A stretch of 41,741 nt of DNA from Rickettsiales bacterium UBA2645. Its GTDB lineage: Bacteria; Pseudomonadota; Alphaproteobacteria; Rickettsiales; UBA1997. A program made the position numbers and the translations under genes. The notes under the pieces are model-generated. The model saw only the letters and a list, made by a program, of their open reading frames with translations, had not been told where the DNA came from and did no database searches. The stretch's first letter is position 1. Every line of letters begins with the position of its first letter. This document shows, one piece after another, positions 16,272 through 25,328 of the stretch. Location of the stretch: the NCBI GenBank assembly GCA_002359655.1, contig DENL01000052.1:1-41741 (forward strand). The letters run 5' to 3'.

Positions 16272-17237
16272 CTAATATTTCAAAACCTTACGAATTAAAA
16301 GCAAAATCGTAGCAAAAAAAGTTGTTATTATAAGCAACTCAATCAAATGCGGCATCATTTCTTGAAAAGCTCCGGCGGCAACAGCTTCATTTTTTGCTCC
16401 AATTAAAACCAAATAAGGATATTTTCCAAACTTGCGTGAAATGACATGATAATCTTTTGGACTAGTTAATTTAAAGTCTAAAACCGTTTCTTGTACATTA
16501 TAATCGCTTGAAGCTGTGATATTTTTTAACAAGCCATTATCTTGCAAAAACATTTTTGGATTTGATCCTATCAAAACAGCATTTTGAGAATCTATAATCG
16601 CGAAACTAACTTTATAGCGATCAGCAAAATGTGAAAATTTTTCCAGTAACTTATCAACTTTCAAACCAACTGCAGAAGTTCCAAGATAATTATTTTTTGC
16701 ATCAACAACTCCAACTCCAGCTGGTATTACATATTGACCAGTAGCAGCGCCGATGGTTGGAACTCCGGCAAAAATTTTCCACGGAGTTTGTTTAGTATTT
16801 TTTAAATAGTCGCGCTTAGAAACATCAATTGGCGTTTTCACCAAACCATAATCACTGCTCATTACCATCATTTCTTGGTTGTTGATCCAAAAAAACATCC
16901 CGCCTGAAAGCTCTTCAGTAAGCAACTTATGGTCACTTTCTGAGACACTAAATGATTTTAAAATCTTGCTAATTTTTTCTTTATCACCACCAGAATTAGC
17001 AACTTTATGATTAACAGAATTTAGTATTGATTCTAATTGGTCTAAAGTGCTAGAAAAGCTTGATTCAATCTCATAAGCCACCGATTCCATTTCAAGTTTT
17101 TGGCGTTCCAAGAAAGAGTTAAAACTCAAGCAAGCAAAATAAATTATGCTCAAAACTGCTAATGCGTAAGATGCAGGCAAACATTGAGCTATGATAACTT
17201 TGCCAATTCTTTTTGAATTTTTAGAAGATTTTGACAT
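16272..17237 (-). CDS. Membrane protein with a periplasmic Cache-like sensor domain and no output domain
   Basis: 321 residues. A hydrophobic helix at about 18-40 and another at about 292-315 bracket a periplasmic domain of about 250 residues. The W-I-N-N-Q-E, S-K-R-D-Y-L-K-N and V-G-V-V-D-A-K-N-N-Y-L-G-T segments resemble double-Cache ligand-binding domains of kinases, cyclases and chemoreceptors. Only a few residues follow the second helix, so there is no kinase, GGDEF or HAMP module. It could be a co-receptor for a separate kinase or a truncated receptor; the frame is otherwise clean and the stop lies only 15 bases from the convergent ribBA end. Topology is well supported, Cache assignment moderately. 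Confidence 0.75.
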   Translation of the reverse strand: MSKSSKNSKRIGKVIIAQCLPASYALAVLSIIYFACLSFNSFLERQKLEMESVAYEIESSFSSTLDQLESILNSVNHKVANSGGDKEKISKILKSFSVSESDHKLLTEELSGGMFFWINNQEMMVMSSDYGLVKTPIDVSKRDYLKNTKQTPWKIFAGVPTIGAATGQYVIPAGVGVVDAKNNYLGTSAVGLKVDKLLEKFSHFADRYKVSFAIIDSQNAVLIGSNPKMFLQDNGLLKNITASSDYNVQETVLDFKLTSPKDYHVISRKFGKYPYLVLIGAKNEAVAAGAFQEMMPHLIELLIITTFFATILLLIRKVLKY

Positions 17238-17331
17238 ACGAAAATTTAAATTTTGTAAGTGAAGGAGTTTTCAAAATATAAAATGACTTTAGCTAAATAA
17301 AAGCTCAACAAAAATAAGTTGCCAATCATCT

Positions 17332-19161
17332 CTATATTAAATCAACAATTTTTTTAATCATCACATCACCCAACTCTTCCAAGCTTTTAATAGCGATTGA
17401 ATTACGATAAAATTCGCCAGTTGAGTGGCCAATTCCAATAGCGACAACTTCAATTTTTGACTGATTACGCGAGTTTTCAATTTTGTTAATCACATGATGC
17501 AAATGATCGCTTAAAATATCGCTATCATTTGCTGAATTTGTTGAATCATCAACTGGTGTTCCATCAGAAATTACCAGCAGAATTTTTCTTTTTTCACTTT
17601 GCTGCATCAAACGTGAGCGTGCAAAAAGTAAGGCTTCGCCATCGATATTTTCTTTCAACAAGCCTTCTTTTAGCATCAAGCCCAGATTGGTTTTGGCCTT
17701 CTTAAAGTTTTGATTAAAATGTTTGTAAACAATGTGACGCAACTCGTTTAATCGCCCAGGATTTTTTATACGACCTGAGCTTTCCCACAATTTTCGCGCC
17801 TTCCCACCTTTCCAATCTGCCGTAGTAAATCCAATAATCTCCGTTTTGATTGAAAATTTTTCTAAAATTCCGGCAATTATTTCGCAAGCCATTGCACTCA
17901 TAACAATTGGCTGGCCACGCATTGAGCCTGAGTTATCAAGCAAAATTGTTAAAGCAGTATTTTGATATTCGTGATTTTTGTTATTAATCCAAATGTTCTC
18001 GGTCAGCGGATCAACAACCAATCCGGTTAATTTTTTACGATTTAAAATTCCGCCAGTTGCATCAAATTCTAAAAAAGAATCGCGTTTAGAAAGTAATTTT
18101 CTTTTCAACTTCAGAGTCATTTTTTTCGAAATTGTATCCAGCTTACTCATCTTTAAATCCAACTGATCACGCAAAATTTCTAACTCATTTTTGCTGACTA
18201 ATTTTTGCGGAAAAACTATTTCATCAAACTTTGTTGTATAAACTTTATAAGGATTTTTAAATTCGATTCTATCTTGCTCGCTCTTTGATTTATCTAGCTT
18301 TATAGTTACTTCACCTTTTCTGTCATCTTCTTTAAATTCAGCAATTTTTTGCTCTTTTTCTATTTGCTGTTCACCCTCTTCTTCCTCGTTTGAAGAAAAA
18401 TTTTCTGATGTATTAGCATCAAGATTTTCTTGACCAAAATTGGTCAGATCATTTTCTAATTTTTCATCTGTAGAACTTAATTTTTCTTGCTGATCTTTTT
18501 GGTTTTGTTCTTTTTCTGCCAAATCTTTTTCTTCTTTTAGCATTTCCAAAACTCGCTCTACGGCTTGTAAAAAAGCCTGCTGATCATGAGTTTTGTGCGC
18601 CAAACTTTTAATTTCTTGAACAATTTTTTTATTTAAATTTTCTGCCAGATCAGAAGCAACTTGCGAAGTTCTTGCTAAAGTTTTTTTGGCAAAAATTTCT
18701 TTCAGCAAAATCAATGAAAGTGAAGTAGAGCCGCTAAAAATATCATTTTCAATTTTTTGTAAAATATTTTTTGCCGCACCGAAATAAAAATTTTTTATTT
18801 CAGAAATTACACGGATTTTTTCAAACTCATCGAGAAAATTTCTTTCTTCAATTGAAAAATCACTTTGAGCTTGTTTAACATCTTTATCATGAAAAAGTAA
18901 ATAGGCCGCAGCCAAATCTGCACAAGCTCGATAACAATTTACTGATTTAGAAAAATCAGTAAATTCTTCCGAATTTTCTTGCATAAATTCTGGCAGTGTG
19001 ACGCAAGTTTCATCAATTACTAAATTTTGATTCCACTCAAAAAAATTATTTTTTATCTCAGAATCAAAATCAACTTGCAGCAAGTCATTAGCTACAATTG
19101 CCTGCAAAGTGCTAACCAGATTTTCTTTGATTTGATTATTTTGTGAGATCTTTTTTTGCAC
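17332..19161 (-). CDS. cobT: CobT-like VWA-domain protein (putative chelatase/AAA+ partner subunit)
   Basis: 609 residues with the architecture of the CobT subunit of aerobic cobaltochelatase: a helical N-terminal region, a central acidic Glu/Gln/Lys-rich linker (about 210-295), and a C-terminal von Willebrand A domain with the metal-ion site D-N-S-G-S-M at about residue 407. Later come I-G-F-T-T-A-D-W-K-G-G and V-I-S-D-G-T-P. Rickettsiales carry CobS/CobT-like pairs despite lacking cobalamin synthesis, so a different AAA+ client remodelling role is likely. The start is GTG, inside the last 26 bases of bioF, and the N-terminal match to CobT supports it. No cobS is in the window. Confidence 0.85.
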   Translation of the reverse strand: MQKKISQNNQIKENLVSTLQAIVANDLLQVDFDSEIKNNFFEWNQNLVIDETCVTLPEFMQENSEEFTDFSKSVNCYRACADLAAAYLLFHDKDVKQAQSDFSIEERNFLDEFEKIRVISEIKNFYFGAAKNILQKIENDIFSGSTSLSLILLKEIFAKKTLARTSQVASDLAENLNKKIVQEIKSLAHKTHDQQAFLQAVERVLEMLKEEKDLAEKEQNQKDQQEKLSSTDEKLENDLTNFGQENLDANTSENFSSNEEEEGEQQIEKEQKIAEFKEDDRKGEVTIKLDKSKSEQDRIEFKNPYKVYTTKFDEIVFPQKLVSKNELEILRDQLDLKMSKLDTISKKMTLKLKRKLLSKRDSFLEFDATGGILNRKKLTGLVVDPLTENIWINNKNHEYQNTALTILLDNSGSMRGQPIVMSAMACEIIAGILEKFSIKTEIIGFTTADWKGGKARKLWESSGRIKNPGRLNELRHIVYKHFNQNFKKAKTNLGLMLKEGLLKENIDGEALLFARSRLMQQSEKRKILLVISDGTPVDDSTNSANDSDILSDHLHHVINKIENSRNQSKIEVVAIGIGHSTGEFYRNSIAIKSLEELGDVMIKKIVDLI

Positions 19162-20272
19162 AGATTTGTAAAGTTTTTGCTAAATTTTGAATATCAGATT
19201 TTTTGTGTAGCGCCGAAAAAGTAATACGAAGCCTTGCTTTACCAGCTTCTACAGTTGGCGGACGAATTGCTGAAATTAAAAAACCTTTTTCTTCTACTGC
19301 TTTTGCGATTTGTAAAACTTTTTTATTGTCACCTAAAATTATCACCACAATTGCTGAAGCTGGTTTTTCTAAATTCATTAACTCACAAAAATAGGCAGCA
19401 TTTTCTAAGGCTTTTTTTCCTAATTTTTTTTTCTCAATTATTTTTAGCGAGGCAAGCGAAGCTGCCAAAACAGAAGGTGGCAAAGCTGTTGAGTAGATTT
19501 GTGATTTCGAAAAATTACGCAAATAATCGATCAATATTTTTTCTCCGGCAACATAACCACCAAAAGTGCCGACTGCTTTCGACAGAGTTCCCATTTTTAA
19601 GTGAAAATTATCCGAATTTTTATTTTCTACTTCTAAAAAAAATAAATCATGCGCAGCGTCGCTTAGCAAAAGGCAATCAAACTCTTTGGCTAACTTTAAT
19701 AATTCAGAAATTTTACCAAGGTCACCATCCATTGAAAATACTGACTCAGTGACGATTAAACATTTTTTGAATTTACCACGATTTTGCAAAAGAATTTTTC
19801 TGGCGTGAGAAACATCATTGTGCAAAAAACGCATCAAACGTGCTTTTGACAATTTTGCGCCATCAATCAAACAAGAATGGATCAAACGATCAGCAATAAT
19901 TAAATCACCTTCGCTAACAAGTGCTGGCAATGCACCAATTGCTGCTGCGTAACCTGAAGAAAAAATAATTGCATCGTTACAATTTTTTATTTTAGCAATT
20001 TGTTTTTCTAGTTTTGTGTAAAGAGAATTGTTGCCACAAACATAACGAGAAGCTGTTGCACCAACGCCGAATTTTTTGATGGCGCTGATCGCTGCTTTTT
20101 TTACTTGCTGGTTTTGCGAGAGATTAAAATAGTCGTTTGCAGCAAATGAGATCAGATTTTTTTTGCCGCGCTTGATTGTAGTAACATCAACAACATCAGA
20201 CTCTACCAATTGACGATAGAGATTTTGTTCTTTTTGTTTTTTTAAAGTTTCAGCAAAGAATTCTTTCATCAA
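19136..20272 (-). CDS. bioF: 8-amino-7-oxononanoate synthase (biotin synthesis), alpha-oxoamine synthase family
   Basis: 378-residue PLP enzyme joining pimeloyl thioester and L-alanine in biotin synthesis. The cofactor lysine is Lys232 in G-T-L-S-K-A-V-G, and the glycine-rich substrate segment is V-G-A-T-A-S-R-Y-V-C-G. The C-terminal I-R-P-P-T-V and A-R-L-R-I-T-F favour BioF over ALA synthase, which is also longer. The usual D-E-A/D-A-H-G loop reads D-A-A-H-D here, a variant. The start could be either of two adjacent Met codons. No other bio genes are adjacent, and the leader is mostly occupied by the hairpin after gyrB. KBL is an alternative, less likely from the C-terminal motif. Confidence 0.85.
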   Translation of the reverse strand: MMKEFFAETLKKQKEQNLYRQLVESDVVDVTTIKRGKKNLISFAANDYFNLSQNQQVKKAAISAIKKFGVGATASRYVCGNNSLYTKLEKQIAKIKNCNDAIIFSSGYAAAIGALPALVSEGDLIIADRLIHSCLIDGAKLSKARLMRFLHNDVSHARKILLQNRGKFKKCLIVTESVFSMDGDLGKISELLKLAKEFDCLLLSDAAHDLFFLEVENKNSDNFHLKMGTLSKAVGTFGGYVAGEKILIDYLRNFSKSQIYSTALPPSVLAASLASLKIIEKKKLGKKALENAAYFCELMNLEKPASAIVVIILGDNKKVLQIAKAVEEKGFLISAIRPPTVEAGKARLRITFSALHKKSDIQNLAKTLQICAKKDLTK

Positions 20273-20273
20273 A

Positions 20274-20319
20274 TAAAAAATTTGTTGATTCGGACGAAAT
20301 CGCCTTCGTCCAAATCAAC
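20274..20319 (-). terminator. Rho-independent terminator after gyrB, directly before bioF
   Basis: The stem pairs GTTGATT and GGACGAA with TTCGTCC and AATCAAC around a six-base loop, with one mismatch (20284-20319). On the minus strand it is followed by AAATTTTTTA. It ends transcription from gyrB. Its T-run reaches the bioF start codon, so bioF expression must depend on readthrough or on a promoter inside the hairpin. Confidence 0.8.
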
Positions 20320-20349
20320 GCAACTTAGAAACTAAAGATTTTTATTGGT

Positions 20350-22815
20350 TTAAATATCCAAATTCACAACCTTCAGCGCGTTTTCTTGGATAAAGTCACG
20401 TCTAGGTTCAACCACATTTCCCATCAAGGTTGAGAAGGTTTCGTCAGCTTCTTCATATTGATCAACTTTAACTTGTAACAATGTTCTGTTTGATGGATCA
20501 AGAGTTGTTTCCCAAAGTTGTTCGGCGTTCATTTCACCAAGACCTTTAAAGCGTTGAGTTGTAACGCCTTTTTTGCCCGCTTCTAAAATCATATTCATCA
20601 ACTCAAGTGGCTTGTGGGTGATACGCTCTTCGTCTGCACGAATAAATTTAACCGCACCATCAAAATCATTGGCGATTTGATCTTTAATTTGCGCCAAAGC
20701 TAAACTTTCTGGCAAATCGAAGTAGGAACTTTTGATCAAATAAGAAGTTTTAACGCCTCTTGTTTCTTTGATCACTTCAATATCGTCTAGCTCGTTTATT
20801 TGCGCTTTCCAAGTTATTTCTGCGTCAGAAGTTGCGGCAAAGATTTTTTCGATTTTCGCAGTTAAAGATTTAGACTTAGCAGCGTTTTTCATCCAAGCTT
20901 TATCGAAAGCGCCAGCAATTGCTAAATTCTCGGCGATTTCAGTTGGAATGACGCGCGATAAGTTATTAATCAAATGTGAAAATTTACCAAGTTTAGCAAC
21001 AAAATCGTGTAAATCAGCGCCAGCTCTGTCTCCGGCTTTTGATTTTAAAATGGCATTACTTAATGCATTTTCAATTACGTAGTTTTGTAAGGCTTGTTCA
21101 TTTTTTAAATAAACTTCGCTTGAACCTTTTTTAACTTTATAAAGAGGTGGTTGAGCAATGTAGAGAAAACCGTATTCAATCAGCTTTGGCATGTGACGGA
21201 AAAAGAAAGTCAAAAGCAAAGTACGAATGTGTGAACCATCAACATCGGCATCGGCCATGATAATAATTTTGTGGTAACGAACTTTTGACGGATCGAAATC
21301 TTCTACGCCGATACCAGTTCCAAGTGCTGTGATCATGGTGCCAATTTCAGTTGAAGAGAGCATTTTATCAAAACGTGCACGCTCAACATTTAGAATTTTA
21401 CCACGAATTGGTAAAATAGCTTGGAACTTACGATTGCGTCCAGACTTGGCTGAACCGCCAGCCGAGTTTCCTTCTACAATAAAAAGCTCAGATAGAGACG
21501 GATCTTTTTCTTGGCAGTCGGCTAACTTTCCAGGTAAATTAGAAACCTCGAGAGAAGTTTTTCTGCGAGTTAATTCACGTGCTTTACGAGCTGCTTCACG
21601 AGCTTGAGCAGCTTCAACGGCTTTGCTGACAATAATGCGCGCATCTGCTGGGCGCTCTTCAAACCATTGTGAAAGTTTATCGTTAACCGCCGCTTCGACA
21701 AAAGTTCTAACTTCGCTTGAAACTAACTTGTCTTTAGTTTGTGAAGAAAATTTTGGATCAGGAACTTTTACAGAAATCACACAAGTTAGACCTTCGCGTA
21801 CATCTTCACCAGTGAGAACAATTTTTTCTTTTTTGAAAAGTTTGTTATCTGAAGCGTAATTATTGATGGTACGGGTAAGAGCTGAACGTAATCCAGCCAA
21901 GTGCGTTCCGCCATCGCGCTGACGAATATTATTTGTAAAACACAAAATATTTTCGTGATAGCTGTCATTCCACTGCATTGAAACTTCCATGCTGATGCCA
22001 CTGGTTTTGTCAGAAGCAATCACGCTTAAAGTTTGATGTGCAGGATTTTTACTTTTGTCGAGATATTTTACATAAGCTTCAACACCACCTTCGTAAAATA
22101 AAATTGATTCTTTTGGCTCTTCGCCGCGCAAATCTTTTAAAATAATTTTTACGCCAGAGTTTAAAAATGACAGCTCGCGCAAACGCTGTTCAAGAGTTGA
22201 ATAGTTGAATTCCAGAACGTTATTAAAAGTTTGGGCCGATGGATGGAAGGTAACTTGCGTACCTTTATTGCCATTAGCATCACCAATTATTTTAAGAGGA
22301 GAGACTGCATCGCCATGCTGAAAACGCATATTATATTCTTTGCCATCGCGCCAGATGTTAAGTTCAAGCCAATCAGAAAGAGCATTTACAACTGAAACAC
22401 CAACACCGTGCAAACCACCAGAAACCTTGTAAGAATTTTGATCGAATTTACCACCAGCGTGAAGTTGGGTCATTATAACCTCAGCCGCAGAGACACCTTC
22501 TTCTTTGTGAATATCAACAGGAATACCGCGACCATTATCTTTTACAGTGACCGAGCCATCAGCATTGAGCGTGACATTAACAGCATCGCAGTGACCAGCA
22601 AGTGCTTCATCAATTGCGTTATCAACTACTTCATAAACCATGTGGTGCAGACCAGAACCATCGTCAGTGTCACCAATATACATTCCGGGGCGCTTACGAA
22701 CGGCGTCCAAACCTTTTAAAACTTTGATTGAGTTAGAAGAATATTCTGCACTAACTGTGTGATCCATTTGCTCTTCAACAACAGAAATATTGTCATCTTG
22801 TTTAATTGCGGACAT
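20350..22815 (-). CDS. gyrB: DNA gyrase subunit B
   Basis: 821-residue ATPase subunit of DNA gyrase, which introduces negative supercoils. The GHKL ATP site shows E-V-V-D-N-A-I-D-E-A and G-R-G-I-P-V-D, then G-G-L-H-G-V-G. The TOPRIM domain has E-G-N-S-A-G-G-S-A-K, the quinolone-pocket P-I-R-G-K-I-L-N-V and the D-A-D-V-D-G-S-H-I triad. The C-terminal Q-R-F-K-G-L-G-E-M motif is intact. Length is usual. It is transcribed alone, with a 148-base gap upstream and a strong terminator downstream. Confidence 0.98.
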   Translation of the reverse strand: MSAIKQDDNISVVEEQMDHTVSAEYSSNSIKVLKGLDAVRKRPGMYIGDTDDGSGLHHMVYEVVDNAIDEALAGHCDAVNVTLNADGSVTVKDNGRGIPVDIHKEEGVSAAEVIMTQLHAGGKFDQNSYKVSGGLHGVGVSVVNALSDWLELNIWRDGKEYNMRFQHGDAVSPLKIIGDANGNKGTQVTFHPSAQTFNNVLEFNYSTLEQRLRELSFLNSGVKIILKDLRGEEPKESILFYEGGVEAYVKYLDKSKNPAHQTLSVIASDKTSGISMEVSMQWNDSYHENILCFTNNIRQRDGGTHLAGLRSALTRTINNYASDNKLFKKEKIVLTGEDVREGLTCVISVKVPDPKFSSQTKDKLVSSEVRTFVEAAVNDKLSQWFEERPADARIIVSKAVEAAQAREAARKARELTRRKTSLEVSNLPGKLADCQEKDPSLSELFIVEGNSAGGSAKSGRNRKFQAILPIRGKILNVERARFDKMLSSTEIGTMITALGTGIGVEDFDPSKVRYHKIIIMADADVDGSHIRTLLLTFFFRHMPKLIEYGFLYIAQPPLYKVKKGSSEVYLKNEQALQNYVIENALSNAILKSKAGDRAGADLHDFVAKLGKFSHLINNLSRVIPTEIAENLAIAGAFDKAWMKNAAKSKSLTAKIEKIFAATSDAEITWKAQINELDDIEVIKETRGVKTSYLIKSSYFDLPESLALAQIKDQIANDFDGAVKFIRADEERITHKPLELMNMILEAGKKGVTTQRFKGLGEMNAEQLWETTLDPSNRTLLQVKVDQYEEADETFSTLMGNVVEPRRDFIQENALKVVNLDI

Positions 22816-22963
22816 TTTATATTTTTTTAATTGATTTTTTTGGAAAGGTAAAACTGTTCTAAAGCCTTGGTAATTGTGGCTTAAAAAGGATGTCGAAATA
22901 GTAGAAAACTAAAACTAAAAAAGAAGGGAAATTTGCTAATAAATGGATTTTTTATAATCACAA

Positions 22964-24943
22964 TTAATAGGCTATTTTTACCGATATTTGGTTATTTTTT
23001 TCATTACTGTTAACGTTCAATCTTTGCTCATAACTTTTGATGTAACACAAAGAGTTGGCCTTGTCTTCGCAGTAATAAATCACACCTTGCAAAACATATT
23101 TTTTATTAGCTTTAAGCGCGGGCAATTTTAACTCTTTATCTCTGATTTCTCGCCAGTCAAAAATGTTGATTAGATTGGCCTGATCATCTTTTACTAATTC
23201 TAATAAGTTAATGAAACTTGGACCCATTTCATTGATTTTCCAACCTTTCGCTAGATCAACTTTAAGTGTAAGTTCTGAGTCTGATTTTACAGCCAAATCT
23301 GCTGATTTTTGTAGATTTGGCAAATATTGCAAAAGACCTTCTTTTGGTAATTTTAAAGGTGGCATCACATTCAGAAGTGAGGAATGAAAGCTGCCGCGAT
23401 TTAAAATCACGACTCGGTTATTATTAGAATCGATAATATAAAAATTATTAAGTACTGAAACTATACCTTCGGGTTGGCTGTAGGCAGAATAAGCTCCTAG
23501 AGCTTCACCAGATTTTTTACCGCCAGAAATATTGCTAATGTTAGCAGAAGCAAAATCGTATTTTTTAATCAAGTGATTAAAGCTGTCTGAGATGTAAGCT
23601 CCAGTATCGTCAACTAACAAGCCCATTGGATATTTAAGTAAATCTTCGCTGCCTTTTTTACCGATCAAGGTTTTTACTTCGCCAGATTCACTGAGAAAAC
23701 GCAGCGAGTTAGTAGCAGAATCTACGAAATAAAGTTTTTTGTTGTAGACCGACATATCTGATGTTTGCGACAAGCGATTATTTGGATATTTGCCATCAAC
23801 TATGCCCTCCACTCCTTCACCAGCAAGAACTGAGATTGTTTCTTTCTTTAAGTTATAATTAAGAATTTGAGATGAGCCGGAATTGGCAATTGCGATATTT
23901 TCATTATTTGGAAAAAATTTGATATCGGTTGGAGAGTCTAAATCAAATGATTTAGCATCTTGAACTTCATCGCCATAAGCGATTGCAGCACCTTTTTGTC
24001 CCGAGCCAATCAGAGTTATGACCTTGCCAGATTTAAAATCGATTTCTCGCAAAGCGTTATTTCGAGTATCTGCAACATATAATTTGCCAGCACGATAAAG
24101 TAAGCCTCTAGGATTTTTAAAAGCAGCAATATCAAAACTTCCATCTTGCAATTCAGAATTTCCTGATCCGATTTTTAAAATTATGTCCCCCAAAAGAGAG
24201 GTAACTATAATGTTATTTTTTGAAGTATTGGCAATAAACAAAACTGGGATTTGACGCCCTTTGTAAGAAAAATCAGCAGCGTATTCGATCTTGGTAGGAA
24301 AGCTTAGAACGTTGCCGTCAATATTATTTTTCTCGAGCAAAATTGGTAAAGGATCACGATTCAGCTCATATTTAAATTTTGAAACTAATTTTTTAACATC
24401 AGCTTTTGCGGCAATTATTTCTGATTCGCTTTCATATTTTTTTTGCACATTACCGCGCAGATCAATCAAAATAATGGTTGGCAAATTTTTGATTTTAAAA
24501 CTATTTGAAATTCTTAAAGCGAAATCAGTTACAACCGGATTGGTTATTTCATTTCTGATAATTGATTTTTTGATTTGAGAAAGATTTTTTTCAGTTTCAG
24601 ACCGATTGGAGTATATGCTAATTACAGTGATTTTGCTGCCAAATTGCTGCTCAAGTTTTTTGATTTCTTGCAAAGTTTGATTGCACTTAGCGCAATCATG
24701 AGACCAAAAATTAAGAAGTACGATACGATCTTTTAGATCAGACACTTCAAGAGAGCGAGACAGATTTAGCCACTGTTCATTTTGATCTTTTTTATCTTCA
24801 GAAAAAATTTTATTGATATCGGAATGTTTGAAAGTCGAGGCAGAAATAAAATAACCAAATGCCGACCACAATCCGTAAAGAACTACAAGGACTGAGAGGA
24901 TTAGAAAGATAAGCGATTTATCTTTTTTGCTGACATGTACCAT
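22964..24943 (-). CDS. Membrane-anchored thioredoxin-like / NHL-repeat fusion protein (NHLRC2-like)
   Basis: About 659 residues. One N-terminal transmembrane anchor (about 8-35 from the Met at 24943) faces the rest to the periplasm. A TlpA/thioredoxin-like domain follows, with the redox motif C-A-K-C after N-F-W-S-H-D. The middle is a beta-propeller of NHL-type repeats (N-P-R-G-L-L-Y, L-Y-V-A-D-T-R-N-N-A-L-R, I-Y-I-I-D-S-N-N-N-R). A C-terminal beta-rich domain closes it. The order is that of NHLRC2 proteins. I prefer the Met at 24943, just before the anchor; another ATG at 24973 lies inside a hairpin. It follows rpsU. The role, perhaps disulfide handling or haem/cytochrome c delivery, is inference. 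Confidence 0.82.
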   Translation of the reverse strand: MVHVSKKDKSLIFLILSVLVVLYGLWSAFGYFISASTFKHSDINKIFSEDKKDQNEQWLNLSRSLEVSDLKDRIVLLNFWSHDCAKCNQTLQEIKKLEQQFGSKITVISIYSNRSETEKNLSQIKKSIIRNEITNPVVTDFALRISNSFKIKNLPTIILIDLRGNVQKKYESESEIIAAKADVKKLVSKFKYELNRDPLPILLEKNNIDGNVLSFPTKIEYAADFSYKGRQIPVLFIANTSKNNIIVTSLLGDIILKIGSGNSELQDGSFDIAAFKNPRGLLYRAGKLYVADTRNNALREIDFKSGKVITLIGSGQKGAAIAYGDEVQDAKSFDLDSPTDIKFFPNNENIAIANSGSSQILNYNLKKETISVLAGEGVEGIVDGKYPNNRLSQTSDMSVYNKKLYFVDSATNSLRFLSESGEVKTLIGKKGSEDLLKYPMGLLVDDTGAYISDSFNHLIKKYDFASANISNISGGKKSGEALGAYSAYSQPEGIVSVLNNFYIIDSNNNRVVILNRGSFHSSLLNVMPPLKLPKEGLLQYLPNLQKSADLAVKSDSELTLKVDLAKGWKINEMGPSFINLLELVKDDQANLINIFDWREIRDKELKLPALKANKKYVLQGVIYYCEDKANSLCYIKSYEQRLNVNSNEKNNQISVKIAY

Positions 24944-24968
24944 TTGCAAATTTTTTGAGTAGTAAATC

Positions 24969-25004
24969 GCCATCTTTGATTTTTAAAGTTAAATCAAAGA
25001 TGGC
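24969..25004 (-). promoter_or_regulatory. Perfect 14-bp stem-loop between rpsU and the thioredoxin-NHL gene
   Basis: GCCATCTTTGATTT pairs perfectly with AAATCAAAGATGGC around an 8-base loop. The minus-strand continuation is GATTTACTAC, a poor T-run, so it is a weak terminator at best. The upstream candidate ATG (24971-24973) of the next gene lies in the stem, so the hairpin could lower translation or act as a processing or stability barrier separating abundant rpsU mRNA from the membrane-protein gene. Confidence 0.6.
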
Positions 25005-25023
25005 GAGAAATGCTGCAGATTAA

Positions 25024-25221
25024 TTAGCCATGATATTCACTTTTTCTGCTTCTTTTTTTACGAGTGATATTTTCTTCGATTCTTCTTTTTTTCTCTTCAG
25101 AGGGTTTTTCGTAAGCTTTTCTTCTTCTAGCTTCTTTGATAATTCCTTCTTTCTGGGTTTTTTTACGAAAAGACCTAATGGCCAATTCTAAATTACCTCT
25201 TCCTGTAATTAATACTTGCAA
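25024..25221 (-). CDS. rpsU: Small ribosomal subunit protein bS21
   Basis: 65 residues, strongly basic, with the bS21 pattern (N-L-E-L-A-I-R-S-F-R-K-K, R-R-R-K-A-Y-E-K-P-S). It binds the 30S platform near the anti-Shine-Dalgarno. The start codon is TTG (25219-25221). It is chosen because alphaproteobacterial S21 begins M-Q-V-L and because a strong AAAGGGGG Shine-Dalgarno stands about 11 bases upstream. It lies downstream of hpf, so two ribosome-associated proteins are neighbours. Confidence 0.93.
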   Translation of the reverse strand: MQVLITGRGNLELAIRSFRKKTQKEGIIKEARRRKAYEKPSEEKKRRIEENITRKKRSRKSEYHG

Positions 25222-25272
25222 CTCAACTTACCCCCTTTGGCACTAAAAGATTTAATAATTATGTCACCGGAT

Positions 25273-25291
25273 ACAGCGATTCAATCGCTGT
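25273..25291. promoter_or_regulatory. Small hairpin between hpf and rpsU
   Basis: ACAGCGAT and ATCGCTGT form an 8-bp perfect stem with a 3-base loop. There is no T-run on either side, so it is not a canonical terminator. It lies in the 107-base leader of rpsU. Confidence 0.4.
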
Positions 25292-25328
25292 GCAGCAAAG
25301 CAAACTAACCTAAATTAAGACTTTAGTT

